DNA from: Aliitabrizicola sp041905595
GTDB lineage: Bacteria; Pseudomonadota; Alphaproteobacteria; Rhodobacterales; Rhodobacteraceae
Direction of reading: 5' to 3'
DNA: 64,000 bases
Assembly (NCBI GenBank): GCA_041905595.1
Contig: JAYRKT010000027.1
Span: 1 to 64,000 of the forward strand
Made by a program: the position numbers and the translations under genes. The number at the start of each line of letters is the position of its first letter. Position 1 is the first letter of the stretch. Of the stretch, positions 16,002 to 24,829 are shown piece by piece. The notes below the pieces were generated by a model. The model had not been told where the DNA came from and searched no databases. It worked only from the letters and a program-made list of their open reading frames with translations.

Positions 16002-17780
16002 GTGAGACTTAAGGCATTTGCGGTTCGTTTGGCCCTTTTCTTCACCCTTTTCCTCGGCTCCCCCGCCCTGGCGTCGCAGGTCTGGATCCAGATCGAGGCC
16101 CAGCCGAGCCTCGAAGAAGGCAGCACGCGGGCCCGTGCCTATGCCGGGGCCTTTCCGGATGTCAGCGGCTACGGGCTGTCTTCCGGCTGGTACGCGATCC
16201 TGCTCGGGCCTTATGACGCGGCTGATGCCGACGCCAAACTGCGCGACCTGAAGCGCGAGCGCCTGATCCCGGGCGACAGCTTCATCAATGACGGGCGGAA
16301 ATTCCGCAAACAATTCTGGCCTGCCTCGGGCGAAACCGCCCCGCCTGCCGTCACCGCCCTACCCGATCCCGCGATCCAGACCGATCCGACGGCGACCCCT
16401 GATGCGACCGCAGTCATCCCGGTCGATCCGGCGCCGCAGCCGGCAGCCCAGGATGAGACCCCCGAACAGGCCAAGGCCTCGGAAGCCGCGCTGACGCTGG
16501 ACGAGCGGAAAGAGTTGCAGGCGGCGCTCGGCTGGTTCGGCCATTACGACGCGGCGATCGATGGCGCTTTCGGTTCAGGCACGAGGGCGGCGATGCAGGC
16601 CTGGCAAGAGGCCAATGCGGCCGAAGCGACAGGCATCTTGACCTCGGCGCAGCGCGGCACGCTGCTTGCCGCTTATCGCGGCGCGATGGCGAAGCTGGGC
16701 CTGACCCCGGTCAGCGAGCCCGAGGCCGGCATCGACATCACCCTGCCGCTGGCAATGGTGGAATTCGACAGTTACGCCCCGCCCTTTGTTCAATACCGCG
16801 AAAAGAACGGCAGCGGCGCGCGCGCCCTTCTCATCAGCGAACCGGGCGACCTGACCACGCTCTACGGCCTTTACGACATGATGCAGTCGCTTGAGATCGT
16901 GCCGCTGGACGGCCCGCGCGAACGGTCGGAACGCGGCTTCGAGATCTCTGGCCGGAACGGCGAGATCGAAAGCTTCACCCATGTCGAACTCGCCGGAGGC
17001 CTGGTCAAGGGATACACGCTGGTCTGGCCGGTGGCGAAGTCGGACGAGGTTGCCCCGGCGCTGGCCGCAATGAAGTCGAGCTTCAAGCCGACGGGCGACC
17101 GCGCGCTGGACCCTGGTCTTGCACCGATGGACGATGCGCAGAAGCAGGGCATGGTCGCGGGGCTGGACCTGCGCCGTCCCGACTATTCGCGCTCGGGCTT
17201 CTTCATCGACGCGTCGGGCCATGTGCTGACGACCACGGACGCTCTGCGCGCCTGCACCCGCATCACCATCGACGGCGGCACCGAGATGGAGGTCAGCCTG
17301 ACCGACGAGGCCTCCGGGCTTGCCGTGCTGACGCCCAAGACAAAGCTCGCCCCGCGCGGCTACGCCCGCTTCCAGCCGCTGGCGGAACGGATCGGCGCCC
17401 AGGTTGCGCTGGCGAGCTACCCATATGAAGACGCCCTGCCCGCCCCGACGCTGACCTTCGGCACGGTCGAAGCGCAAACCGGCCTCAACGGCGAACCCGG
17501 CCTCAAGCGGCTGGACCTCGCAACGCGCGCCGGAGACGCCGGTGGCCCGATCCTTGACGGAACCGGCGCGGTGGTGGGGATGCTCTTGCCGCGTCCCAAC
17601 GATGGCAAGCAGGTGCTGCCGGCCGAAGTGGCCTTCGCTGCCGCCTCGGGCGCGATTGCCCAAAGGCTGACGGCAGCCGGAATCGAGACGACCGCTTCGA
17701 CCGAGGTCGGCGCGCTGCCGCCCGAAGATCTGACCCGGCAGGCGCTGGCAATGACGGTTCTCGTCTCCTGCTGGAAATGA
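16002..17780 (+). CDS. Exported SPOR/peptidoglycan-binding protein with an inactive trypsin-like domain
   Basis: GTG start; an ATG 11 bp upstream is quickly stopped in its own frame. Signal peptide through about residue 24 (LFFTLFLGSPALA). Residues 25-106 look like a SPOR-type repeat (YAILLGPYDAADADAKLRDL). A Pro/Ala linker follows, then a PG_binding_1-like module at about 165-230 (LQAALGWFGHYDAAIDGAFG). The C-terminal third has a chymotrypsin-like fold, but the triad positions are changed: VLTTTDAL has Asp413 where His is expected, SGLAVL has Gly439 for Asp, and GDAGGP has Ala513 for the nucleophilic Ser. It is probably an envelope scaffold or binding protein. It diverges from glyQ. Confidence 0.85.
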   Translation: MRLKAFAVRLALFFTLFLGSPALASQVWIQIEAQPSLEEGSTRARAYAGAFPDVSGYGLSSGWYAILLGPYDAADADAKLRDLKRERLIPGDSFINDGRKFRKQFWPASGETAPPAVTALPDPAIQTDPTATPDATAVIPVDPAPQPAAQDETPEQAKASEAALTLDERKELQAALGWFGHYDAAIDGAFGSGTRAAMQAWQEANAAEATGILTSAQRGTLLAAYRGAMAKLGLTPVSEPEAGIDITLPLAMVEFDSYAPPFVQYREKNGSGARALLISEPGDLTTLYGLYDMMQSLEIVPLDGPRERSERGFEISGRNGEIESFTHVELAGGLVKGYTLVWPVAKSDEVAPALAAMKSSFKPTGDRALDPGLAPMDDAQKQGMVAGLDLRRPDYSRSGFFIDASGHVLTTTDALRACTRITIDGGTEMEVSLTDEASGLAVLTPKTKLAPRGYARFQPLAERIGAQVALASYPYEDALPAPTLTFGTVEAQTGLNGEPGLKRLDLATRAGDAGGPILDGTGAVVGMLLPRPNDGKQVLPAEVAFAAASGAIAQRLTAAGIETTASTEVGALPPEDLTRQALAMTVLVSCWK

Positions 17781-17849
17781 GGGGAGCGGTCGCATCAGGC
17801 CGCCCTACCGCCGCTTGACCCGCCCCGTTCGCGCCCGCAAGGTCGTGCC

Positions 17850-18269
17850 ATGAACCTGCCCGAGGACCTTGCCCGTTGTCTGGTGCTGAACACTGTTTCG
17901 GCGGCGCGTACGCTGCTGCGCCGCTATGACGCCAAACTGAAACCCTACGGGGTCACCGTGCAGCAATTCTCGCTGCTGGCCACGATCCGCTATCATCCAG
18001 GCGAACCTGTCGCGAGCCTGGCCCACAAGGTCTCGCTCGACCGCACCAGCCTGACGCGCAACCTTGACCTCCTCGAATCGAAAGGGTTGATCCGCCGGGC
18101 CCAAGCCAGCGGGCCGGCCCGCATCTGCGAATTGACAGAAACCGGCGAAACCCTTCTGGATCAATTGCTTGTCGAGTGGCAGCAGGCACAGGCGGGATTG
18201 CTGTCGCGCCTGACTGACACTGACGCGGAGACCTATCTTCGGGTCGCGAAGCTGCTCTCCAAGGACTGA
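17850..18269 (+). CDS. MarR family transcriptional regulator
   Basis: 139 residues, typical MarR length. The N-terminal dimerisation helix is followed by a winged helix: VQQFSLLATIRYHPGEPVASLAHKV then LDRTSLTRNLDLLESKGLIRR, the recognition helix and wing. It lies 71 bp upstream of a FabF-like gene on the same strand, with a 23-bp near-palindrome between them that is a likely operator. MarR proteins usually repress and respond to small phenolic, lipid-like or oxidising ligands; the ligand here is unknown. Confidence 0.9.
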   Translation: MNLPEDLARCLVLNTVSAARTLLRRYDAKLKPYGVTVQQFSLLATIRYHPGEPVASLAHKVSLDRTSLTRNLDLLESKGLIRRAQASGPARICELTETGETLLDQLLVEWQQAQAGLLSRLTDTDAETYLRVAKLLSKD

Positions 18270-18304
18270 TCCTTACGGCCTTGGCTTGCCTTTGCCTGTC
18301 GTGA

Positions 18305-18327
18305 TGTATATGCACAGTGCAGATACA
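18305..18327. promoter_or_regulatory. Candidate MarR operator before the FabF-like gene
   Basis: TGTATATGCAC-A-GTGCAGATACA is an inverted repeat with one mismatched pair out of eleven. It ends 13 bp before the synthase start codon, overlapping the place where a -10 box could lie, and lies 35 bp after the marR stop. Size, symmetry and position fit a MarR dimer site. No second copy was noted upstream of marR. Confidence 0.6.
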
Positions 18328-18340
18328 CGGAGGCACATCA

Positions 18341-19609
18341 ATGCAGGATCCCATCGTTGTCACCGGTCTTGGCGCGGTCACGCCGCTTGGGGCCGGGATG
18401 AATACCACATGGTCCAGGCTTCTGGCAGGGGACAGCGGGATCGTCAGGAACACCCGGTTCGACACAGAAGGCTGGAAATGCCGCATCGCGGGCCTCGTCC
18501 CGTCGGCCAGCGAGGGCCCGTTCGGCTTCGATCCCGAAGCGGCGATGACCCCGCAGGAGCTGCGCAAGACCGACCTTTTCATCCACTATGCCGTCGCCGC
18601 CGCGCAGGAGGCGCTGGATCAGGCAGGCTGGCATCCGGACACGGCCGGGCCGGGCCGGCGCACGGCGACCATCATCGGGACCGGCGTTGGCGGGGTTCCG
18701 GCGATCACTGCCACCGCCGAAACGATCCGGACCGCCGGTGTGCGGCGCCTGTCGCCCTTTGTCGTCCCCTCGTTCCTGCCGAACCTTGCGGCCGGACAAA
18801 TCTCGATCCGCTTCGGCTTTCACGGTCCCTCGGGGGCCCCCGTCACCGCCTGCGCGGCATCGGCGCAGGCGATCGGTGACGCGATGCGACTGATCCGCTC
18901 CGGCGAGGCCGACATTGCGCTCTGTGGTGGAACCGAGGCTTGCGTCGATCCGGTCGCCATTGGCGGCTTCACCGCCGCGCGGGCGCTCGCCTTTGGCTTC
19001 AACGAGGAACCCGGGCGCGCCTCGCGTCCCTTCGACGCGGCGCATGAAGGCTTCGTCCTGTCCGAAGGAGCTGCCATGCTGGTCATCGAGCGGTTGAGCC
19101 ATGCCAAAGCGCGGGGCGCACGCCCGCTTGCCGCCGTGACGGGATATGGAACGACCACAGACGCCCATCACGTCACGGCGGGCTGGGCGGATGGCCGCGA
19201 GGCGGCACGGGCGATGGAAATGGCGCTGCAAATGGCTGGGACCGCGCCGGGCGACGTGGGCTATGTCAACGCCCACGCGACATCGACACCGGTCGGCGAC
19301 GCGGCCGAGCTTGCGGCGTTGACGCAGGTCTTCGGCCCGGGTGGTGGTGGCGTGCCGGTGAGTTCGACCAAATCGGCGACAGGTCACATGCTGGGCGCGG
19401 CCGGCGCGATGGAGGCGGCGTTTTCGGTTCTGGCCCTTCGCGACCAGGTGCTTCCGGCCGGACTGAACATCGAGACGCCGATGGAGAATGCGCAGGGCTT
19501 CGACCTTCTGGCGGGCGAACCGCGGCGCACCGCCGTCAGGCACGTCCTGTCCAACGCCTTCGGCTTCGGTGGCGTCAACGCGGCTCTTGTCTTCAGCCGG
19601 CTGGATTGA
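18341..19609 (+). CDS. Beta-ketoacyl-ACP synthase, FabF-like
   Basis: 422-residue KAS II-type thiolase-fold enzyme that elongates acyl-ACP with malonyl-ACP. The catalytic Cys is in VTACAASAQAIGDA (about residue 170), the two histidines in NAHATSTPVGD and KSATGHMLGAAGA, and the C-terminus has SNAFGFGGVNAAL. The start follows GGAGGCAC; an upstream ATG at 18317 lies inside the palindrome and is less likely. No acpP or fabG is adjacent, so this is probably a second, specialised synthase under MarR control rather than the housekeeping fabF. Confidence 0.9.
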   Translation: MQDPIVVTGLGAVTPLGAGMNTTWSRLLAGDSGIVRNTRFDTEGWKCRIAGLVPSASEGPFGFDPEAAMTPQELRKTDLFIHYAVAAAQEALDQAGWHPDTAGPGRRTATIIGTGVGGVPAITATAETIRTAGVRRLSPFVVPSFLPNLAAGQISIRFGFHGPSGAPVTACAASAQAIGDAMRLIRSGEADIALCGGTEACVDPVAIGGFTAARALAFGFNEEPGRASRPFDAAHEGFVLSEGAAMLVIERLSHAKARGARPLAAVTGYGTTTDAHHVTAGWADGREAARAMEMALQMAGTAPGDVGYVNAHATSTPVGDAAELAALTQVFGPGGGGVPVSSTKSATGHMLGAAGAMEAAFSVLALRDQVLPAGLNIETPMENAQGFDLLAGEPRRTAVRHVLSNAFGFGGVNAALVFSRLD

Positions 19610-19674
19610 CGCGCCAAACCAACGGAAAAGTTGCGCCGCCACCCTGCCCCATCTGGCAAAGTGCGGCGTCGGCT

Positions 19675-21135
19675 TCAGCGCATCCAGAACCTTGGCATGA
19701 CAATGACAAAGATCGACAGCAACGCGAGCCGCCCCATCAGCATGGTCACGATCAGAAGCACCTTCGCCGGGTCAGGAAAATCGACAAAGGTGCCGGTCGG
19801 CGCGACAAGCGGGCCATAGCCGTAGCCGATGTTTCCGATCGAGGTCCACACCGCCATCAGGGCCGACTCCGTATCGACGCCCACAAGCGTCACCGCGACG
19901 CTCATCACGCCGATCGTCAGGATATAGGCGCAGACATACATCACGATGCCGTTCATCGTCTCGTCATCGACGGTTCTGCCATCGTATTTGACCGGTATGA
20001 TCTGGCTGGGCGACGCGATGAGACGCATCTGCGCCATGATCGCGGAAAGCGAGACCTTCACCCGGAAGACGGTCAGCGCGCCGGAACTGGACGAGGAACA
20101 GCCGCCAATCAGCCCGACCGCGAAGGCCACCACCATCGAGAAACTTCCCCATCCCCCGAAGGAGCCCGAAAAGAACCCGGTGCCACTCATGATCGAGGTC
20201 AGGTTGAACAGCGCCTCGCGGAACACCGGCTCGACCGCGCCGCCATGGGCGGTCAGCCGCCAGGCCGTGACCATGACCACGGCGATCAGCAACCACGTCA
20301 CATAGGACCGGGCCTGCCGGTCGCGCCACATTACCACCGGGCTGCCGGTAATCATCTGGACGTAGCGGATATAGGGCAGGCTGCCGAGGATCATGAACAG
20401 TGCCCCGGCATATTCGCCGGCGCCCTGGTACTTGGTGAAGGACATGTCGGTGGGCGAGAATCCCCCGGTGGCGATCGAGGCCATGGCGTTGACCACAGCA
20501 TCCAGCGGCGTCATTCCGACCGCAAGGTAAGTCAGCGCGCAGGCCACGGTCAGCCCGGCATAGACCCAAAGCAGCGACAGGGCGATGTCGGTGGCCCGGG
20601 GCGCGATCTTGCCGAAGGTGTCAAAGCCTTCGGTCCGGAAGAATTGCATCCCGCCGACGCGCATGACCGGCAGGAAGATCATCGCGACGAAAGCAATCCC
20701 CAGGCCGCCCAGCCAGTTCAGCATCCCGCGCCACAGGTTCATCCCCGCCGGAAGCTTGTCCAGACCGACGATCACCGTCGATCCGGTCGTGGTGATGCCG
20801 GAAACCGCCTCGAAATAGGCGTCCACGAAGCGCGCGTTGGGCGCGCCGAGCATGAAGGGCAGCGACCCCACCAGCGGGACGATGATCCAGATCGCCGCCG
20901 TCAGCAGGAAAGCCTGCCGCACCGAGATGGCCTGACCAAGCGAGTTGCGCGTCGCCAGGGCGAGACATAGCCCGAAGGAAACGGAAACGACCGCGCAGGT
21001 CAGGAATGCCCGCTGGTTTCCCGATTCCGCCACCCAGTCCACTACCGCGGGAACGAGCATGAGCACGCCGAGAACGACGATCATCACCGCGACGATGTAG
21101 CCCACAGGGCGCAGGTCAATCATGCGTGAAGCCAT
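19675..21135 (-). CDS. trkH: TrkH family potassium uptake channel
   Basis: About 486 residues with four repeated M1-P-M2 units. Pore-loop signatures are SGITTTGSTV, MASIATGGFSP, MSGTGFFSG and TSIGNIGYGYGP, each with the selectivity glycine. It forms the inner-membrane K+ channel of Trk with a cytosolic TrkA, which is not nearby. The ATG giving MASRMIDLRPVGYI is taken as start; Met at 21123 (MIDLRPVGY) is equally plausible and no strong ribosome site decides. It is convergent with the FabF-like gene. Confidence 0.93.
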   Translation of the reverse strand: MASRMIDLRPVGYIVAVMIVVLGVLMLVPAVVDWVAESGNQRAFLTCAVVSVSFGLCLALATRNSLGQAISVRQAFLLTAAIWIIVPLVGSLPFMLGAPNARFVDAYFEAVSGITTTGSTVIVGLDKLPAGMNLWRGMLNWLGGLGIAFVAMIFLPVMRVGGMQFFRTEGFDTFGKIAPRATDIALSLLWVYAGLTVACALTYLAVGMTPLDAVVNAMASIATGGFSPTDMSFTKYQGAGEYAGALFMILGSLPYIRYVQMITGSPVVMWRDRQARSYVTWLLIAVVMVTAWRLTAHGGAVEPVFREALFNLTSIMSGTGFFSGSFGGWGSFSMVVAFAVGLIGGCSSSSSGALTVFRVKVSLSAIMAQMRLIASPSQIIPVKYDGRTVDDETMNGIVMYVCAYILTIGVMSVAVTLVGVDTESALMAVWTSIGNIGYGYGPLVAPTGTFVDFPDPAKVLLIVTMLMGRLALLSIFVIVMPRFWMR

Positions 21136-21174
21136 GGACAGCGCCGCGCAGCCTGTCAAGGCGCGTCGGGCGGT

Positions 21175-22266
21175 CTAGCCTGCGTGGATAAGCGAGGCGA
21201 ACAGCCGAGGGTCGAGGCTCTCTGCAGCGAAGGTCTCGCCCTGGGTCAGGAGGCTCACCGCGTCATGGCTGTGCAGGCTTTCCTGATGGCTTGCCACCAC
21301 GCGGAAATCGCCAACCCGCGGGTCACGCTCCAGCGCCTCGCAGAAGCTGCGCGCGGCATCCTCGACGAAGATCGGGTTCGCAGCGTTCAACTCGGCAAAG
21401 GCCTGTTCATCTTCTCGCTTCACCATGACCTGTGTCTCGGTCGGAACGGCCTGGCGAGCGATCTCGATCAGGTCCTCGAACCAGAGGCACTGCTTGCCCA
21501 CCACCTCGACAGAGATGCGCGCGACCGAGCGCTGCGAATGCGGCGTCGCCAGCTGCCCACGCTCGCGCCGGGCATGTTCCGACAGCTCCAGCGAGCAGGG
21601 GCAGGTCGAGGAATAGACGTAGTCGAGGTGCATGATCTTCTTACGGACCCCGGCCCGATCCACCAGTTCCAGCGCGATGTCGTAATACTGCCAGCCCGAC
21701 AGGCCCGAGCGCAGCGACTTCACCTTCACCGGGAAGGAAAACCGCATCTGGATGCGGGCATCAAAGCTTTCGAGGTCGCGTTTGTAGTCGTCCAGCGCGT
21801 GCTCGATCACCTCGAAGCTGAAGTCGCGCTCGGCATGGCCGTAGAAGGACCGCATGATGCGGCTCATGTTTATGCCCTTCTTCTCGGCCTCGAGGCTGAC
21901 CGTGCCGGTCACGCTCGTTTCCAGCAGAAGATCCCCGTTGTCGCGGGTGCGGTAGCGGATCGGCAGCCGGAAGTTCGAGATGCCGACATGCTGGATCTGG
22001 GTACGCGAGCCCTTGATGAGGCTTGCCGGACCGTTCTGGAGGTCGGGAAGTGTCGCCTTGTAGGCCTCGTCAGCCACGAATCCCTCCGGATAGTCGCGGC
22101 TCAGCGCCGGATACCCATTGCCCGGCATGAGAAGCGCGACCGACGAATCGAGCGTCGCGATCTCGGCATCCGAGGAACGCCCTGCCCACTGGCGCAGCAC
22201 GGCCAATGCGGCCTCGGCCTCTTCCCGGCTCGGCTTGCGATCGGTGAATGGCGTCAGGATGTTCAT
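21175..22266 (-). CDS. folE2: GTP cyclohydrolase FolE2
   Basis: GTP cyclohydrolase IB makes dihydroneopterin triphosphate, the first step of folate synthesis, and unlike FolE is not strictly zinc-dependent. Signature segments are TKHRTQIQHVG-like SRTQIQHVGISNFRLPI, YSSTCPCSLELSEHARRERG with the metal-binding Cys, and PHSQRSVARISVEV. The start MNILTPFTDRKPS follows a GGGGGC tract; length 363. It complements folB and folP elsewhere in the window. In some bacteria folE2 is Zur-regulated, but I saw no Zur-like box upstream. Confidence 0.93.
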   Translation of the reverse strand: MNILTPFTDRKPSREEAEAALAVLRQWAGRSSDAEIATLDSSVALLMPGNGYPALSRDYPEGFVADEAYKATLPDLQNGPASLIKGSRTQIQHVGISNFRLPIRYRTRDNGDLLLETSVTGTVSLEAEKKGINMSRIMRSFYGHAERDFSFEVIEHALDDYKRDLESFDARIQMRFSFPVKVKSLRSGLSGWQYYDIALELVDRAGVRKKIMHLDYVYSSTCPCSLELSEHARRERGQLATPHSQRSVARISVEVVGKQCLWFEDLIEIARQAVPTETQVMVKREDEQAFAELNAANPIFVEDAARSFCEALERDPRVGDFRVVASHQESLHSHDAVSLLTQGETFAAESLDPRLFASLIHAG

Positions 22267-22403
22267 GGCAGCGCCCCCTTTTCGGTCACGTGGTGGCAAG
22301 GCTGCATTATGTGGGGTTCCACGAGCCTTACGTCCACCCTTACCGAACGAATACGACCCGGAGGCGACATCGGATCACCCGCGCGCCCCCGGTTTGTCCG
22401 CAA

Positions 22404-23585
22404 TCAGGCCTTGTCGAGCGCCTGCATCAGGTCGGCGATCAGGTCATCGGCATCCTCGAGTCCGACCGAAAGCCGGATCAGGCCGGGGGTGATCCCGAGC
22501 TTTTCCTTCTGGTCGGCCGGCAGCCGCTGGTGAGTCGTTGTGGCCGGATGCGTCGCGATCGTCTTGGCATCGCCGAGGTTGTTCGAGATCTTGGCGATCT
22601 CGAGCGCGTTCAAGAAGCGGAACGCCGCGTCTTTCCCCGCCGCGATGTCAAAGGTGACGAGCGTGCCGCCCGACCCCATCTGCCGTTCGGCCAAAGCGGC
22701 CTGCGGATGGTTGGCAAGGCCGGGATAGATGACCTTCGACAGTTTGGGATGCCCTTCCAGCGCTGCCGCGATCTTTGCCGCGCCCTCGGCCATCGCCCGG
22801 CAGCGCAGATCGAGCGTGACCATGCCGTTCAGCATGATCCAGGCGGTGAAGGGACTCATCGAGCCGCCGGTGTGCTTCATGTAGGGCTCGACGGTCTTGC
22901 GGATAAACTCGGTCGTGCCACAGATCACCCCGCCAAGCGCACGGCCCTGGCCGTCGATATGCTTGGTGGTCGAGTAGACAATGACATCCGCCCCCTGCTC
23001 TACCGCGCGGCTGAACACGGGCGTAGCAAAGACGTTGTCGACGATCACCAACGCCCCCTGCGCATGGGCGATCTTCGACACGGCCTCGATGTCGATGATC
23101 TCGAGCGTCGGATTCGACATCGATTCGAAGAACACGGCCTTCGTGCCCGGCGTGACCGCCGCGCGCCATTGGTCGAGGTCGGTGCCGTCGACGAAGGTCA
23201 CCTTCACGCCATAACGAGTCAACACCTCTTCAAGGATGTAGAGACAGGAGCCGAAGAGCGCCCGGCTCGACACGACATGGTCGCCGGCGCGCAAGAGAGA
23301 GGTCAGCGCGCCATTGACCGCCGCCATGCCGCTTGCCGTGGCGAAGGCGTCCTCGGTGCCCTCGATCGCGGCAACCCGCTCTTCGAACATGCGGGTCGTG
23401 GGGTTGCCATAGCGGGCATAGATGAACTCGTCCTCGCCCGCCTTGATGAAGCGGGCCTCGGCCTGCTCGGCGCTGTCATAGGCGAACCCTTGCGTCAGGA
23501 AGATCGCCTCGGCCATCTCGCCATACTGGCTGCGGCGGCTGCCCTGATGCACCAGCTTCGTGCGGCGATTCCAGTCCTTCGTCAT
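22404..23585 (-). CDS. metZ: O-succinylhomoserine sulfhydrylase
   Basis: PLP enzyme of the Cys/Met metabolism family that makes homocysteine directly from O-succinylhomoserine and sulfide. 393 residues. Landmarks are YARYGNPT (about 56-63), SGMAAVNGAL, DNVFATPV with the PLP-pairing Asp, and YSTTKHIDGQGR with the Schiff-base Lys208. MetZ rather than MetB is favoured by the overall sequence and by the SAM-II riboswitch directly upstream, an element known in front of alphaproteobacterial met genes. Expression is therefore probably shut off by S-adenosylmethionine. Confidence 0.93.
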   Translation of the reverse strand: MTKDWNRRTKLVHQGSRRSQYGEMAEAIFLTQGFAYDSAEQAEARFIKAGEDEFIYARYGNPTTRMFEERVAAIEGTEDAFATASGMAAVNGALTSLLRAGDHVVSSRALFGSCLYILEEVLTRYGVKVTFVDGTDLDQWRAAVTPGTKAVFFESMSNPTLEIIDIEAVSKIAHAQGALVIVDNVFATPVFSRAVEQGADVIVYSTTKHIDGQGRALGGVICGTTEFIRKTVEPYMKHTGGSMSPFTAWIMLNGMVTLDLRCRAMAEGAAKIAAALEGHPKLSKVIYPGLANHPQAALAERQMGSGGTLVTFDIAAGKDAAFRFLNALEIAKISNNLGDAKTIATHPATTTHQRLPADQKEKLGITPGLIRLSVGLEDADDLIADLMQALDKA

Positions 23586-23632
23586 CGTCTTCCCCTTCCG
23601 GCTGCGAGCCCGCCCGGTGGCAGAAACGCAAG

Positions 23633-23665
23633 AAAAAACCCCCGAACCTGAAGAGGTATCGGGGG
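23633..23665 (-). terminator. Intrinsic terminator of the metZ leader
   Basis: On the minus strand, CCCCCGATACCT-CTTC-AGGTTCGGGGG folds into a long stem with one A-T mismatch region and is followed by TTTTTT. It sits between the SAM-II aptamer and the metZ start. Its 5' arm and loop contain ACCTCTT (23657-23651), complementary to AAGAGGT at the 3' end of the aptamer, which provides an antiterminator. Confidence 0.9.
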
Positions 23666-23684
23666 TCGCGGTTCGCGTCCCTCA

Positions 23685-23740
23685 CCTCTTTAGCGGCTTG
23701 TTTAACGTGGCCCGCAATCCGGTAACAAATCGCCACGCCG
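23685..23740 (-). ncRNA. SAM-II riboswitch aptamer upstream of metZ
   Basis: The minus strand reads CGGCGTGGCGATTTG, then TTACCGGATTGCGGGCCACG, then TTAAACAAGCCGCTAAAGAG. This matches the SAM-II (metA) motif: a P1 stem CGTGGC/GCCACG, the conserved GATTTG loop start, CCGG-TTGC, and the GCTAAAG 3' strand of the pseudoknot. SAM binding is known to stabilise the pseudoknot in this class. Here it is followed by an intrinsic terminator, so control is probably at transcription: SAM excess leads to termination before metZ. Confidence 0.92.
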
Positions 23741-23743
23741 GTT

Positions 23744-23772
23744 GGCATACGCCGCTGCCAGCCGCAGGTCAA
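23744..23772 (-). promoter_or_regulatory. Sigma-70-type promoter for the SAM-II/metZ transcript
   Basis: On the minus strand TTGACC (23772-23767) and TATGCC (23749-23744) are separated by 17 bp. Transcription would start about 7 nt later, just at the 5' edge of the SAM-II aptamer, which supports the call. Beyond it, 23773-23917 up to the divergent hydrolase holds nothing else I recognise. Confidence 0.6.
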
Positions 23773-23917
23773 CGGCCCTTTGCGGCGCGACGGACCAACT
23801 GTCGTGGCGCAACCGTCATGCTGCTGCAATGCGGCAGTCACGCAGCTGTTGCAGCCCTTGGGTAGCCTTGCGGGGCAATCCACCAGATTTTGTCGACAGA
23901 ACAGAACTCGGCGTCGC

Positions 23918-24829
23918 ATGGCAGTCATCAGGGTAAATGCGGATAGCAAGGGACTTCACCTGGACGAGGCCGCCTTGCGGGCGGCGCTCGACCGGCTTCC
24001 GCGGCGCGCGCCCGTCGTCGCGATGGTCCACGGCTTTCGCTTTCAGCCCGATCTGCCCGGTCAATGCCCGCATGAACATATCCTGGCTCTGCGCCCCGAC
24101 CATCCGGACCGGAAGGCCATAAGCTGGCCGCGCCATCTGGGTTTCGGGCGTCCCGACGGCGGGCTTGGCCTCGCCTTCGGCTGGCCGTCCCGTGGAACGC
24201 TCTGGACAGCCCATGCCCGGGCGCCGAGGGCGGGCCAGGCCCTGGCAGAACTGGTTACGCTTGTCCGCCGCATTGACCCCGGGCGACAGGTCGACATGAT
24301 TGCCCATTCCCTTGGCGCGCGGGTGGCGCTGTCTGCCCTGCCACAGATCGAACCAGGTGCGTTGGGCCTCGTGATCCTCATGTCCGCGGCCGAATTTCGC
24401 GGTCCGGCAGATGCGGCAATGGCCACGGAAGCCGGCCGGACCGTCCAGGTCCTTAATGTGACCACGCGGGCCAACCGGATGTTCGATTTCATGCTGGAAG
24501 CCCTGCTTTCCGGCGGAACTCATGCCTCGGTTTCGTGCGGTTTGTCCAAGCCGCATGCGGGCTGGACCGACCTGCGCGCCGACGATCCCGGGGCGGCGGC
24601 GGCGCTGCGCGGGCTCGGATTCCGCCTTGGCGGCACACAGGCCCAGATCTGCCACTGGTCGCCCTTTCTGAGGCCGGGCTTGTTCCGCCTGTACCGCGCG
24701 CTGCTTGACCGGCGCCTGCCGATGCCTCTGTTGCGCGCGGCCCTGGCGGAAAGGCGGCCGGGCACCGGCTCGCGCCTGATGCCGCCACCGAATGGCGCCG
24801 GACTGTCCTTTCCCGGGGCCCCCGCCTGA
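23918..24829 (+). CDS. Alpha/beta hydrolase fold protein
   Basis: 303 residues from MAVIRVNADSKG; the frame is open upstream but that part reads as shadow of the metZ leader. Features are an oxyanion-type VAMVHGFRF (about 34-42) and the nucleophile elbow IAHSLGARVAL (Ser near 130), with a likely catalytic His around HAGW in the C-terminal half. No signal peptide. It resembles DUF900/lipase-like hydrolases of unknown substrate. It is divergent from metZ and is not part of an evident operon. Confidence 0.75.
   Translation: MAVIRVNADSKGLHLDEAALRAALDRLPRRAPVVAMVHGFRFQPDLPGQCPHEHILALRPDHPDRKAISWPRHLGFGRPDGGLGLAFGWPSRGTLWTAHARAPRAGQALAELVTLVRRIDPGRQVDMIAHSLGARVALSALPQIEPGALGLVILMSAAEFRGPADAAMATEAGRTVQVLNVTTRANRMFDFMLEALLSGGTHASVSCGLSKPHAGWTDLRADDPGAAAALRGLGFRLGGTQAQICHWSPFLRPGLFRLYRALLDRRLPMPLLRAALAERRPGTGSRLMPPPNGAGLSFPGAPA

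Noticed and set aside
22267..22403. Possible Zur box or riboswitch before folE2
   Set aside because: No palindromic Zur-like sequence or known aptamer pattern could be recognised in the 137-bp stretch.
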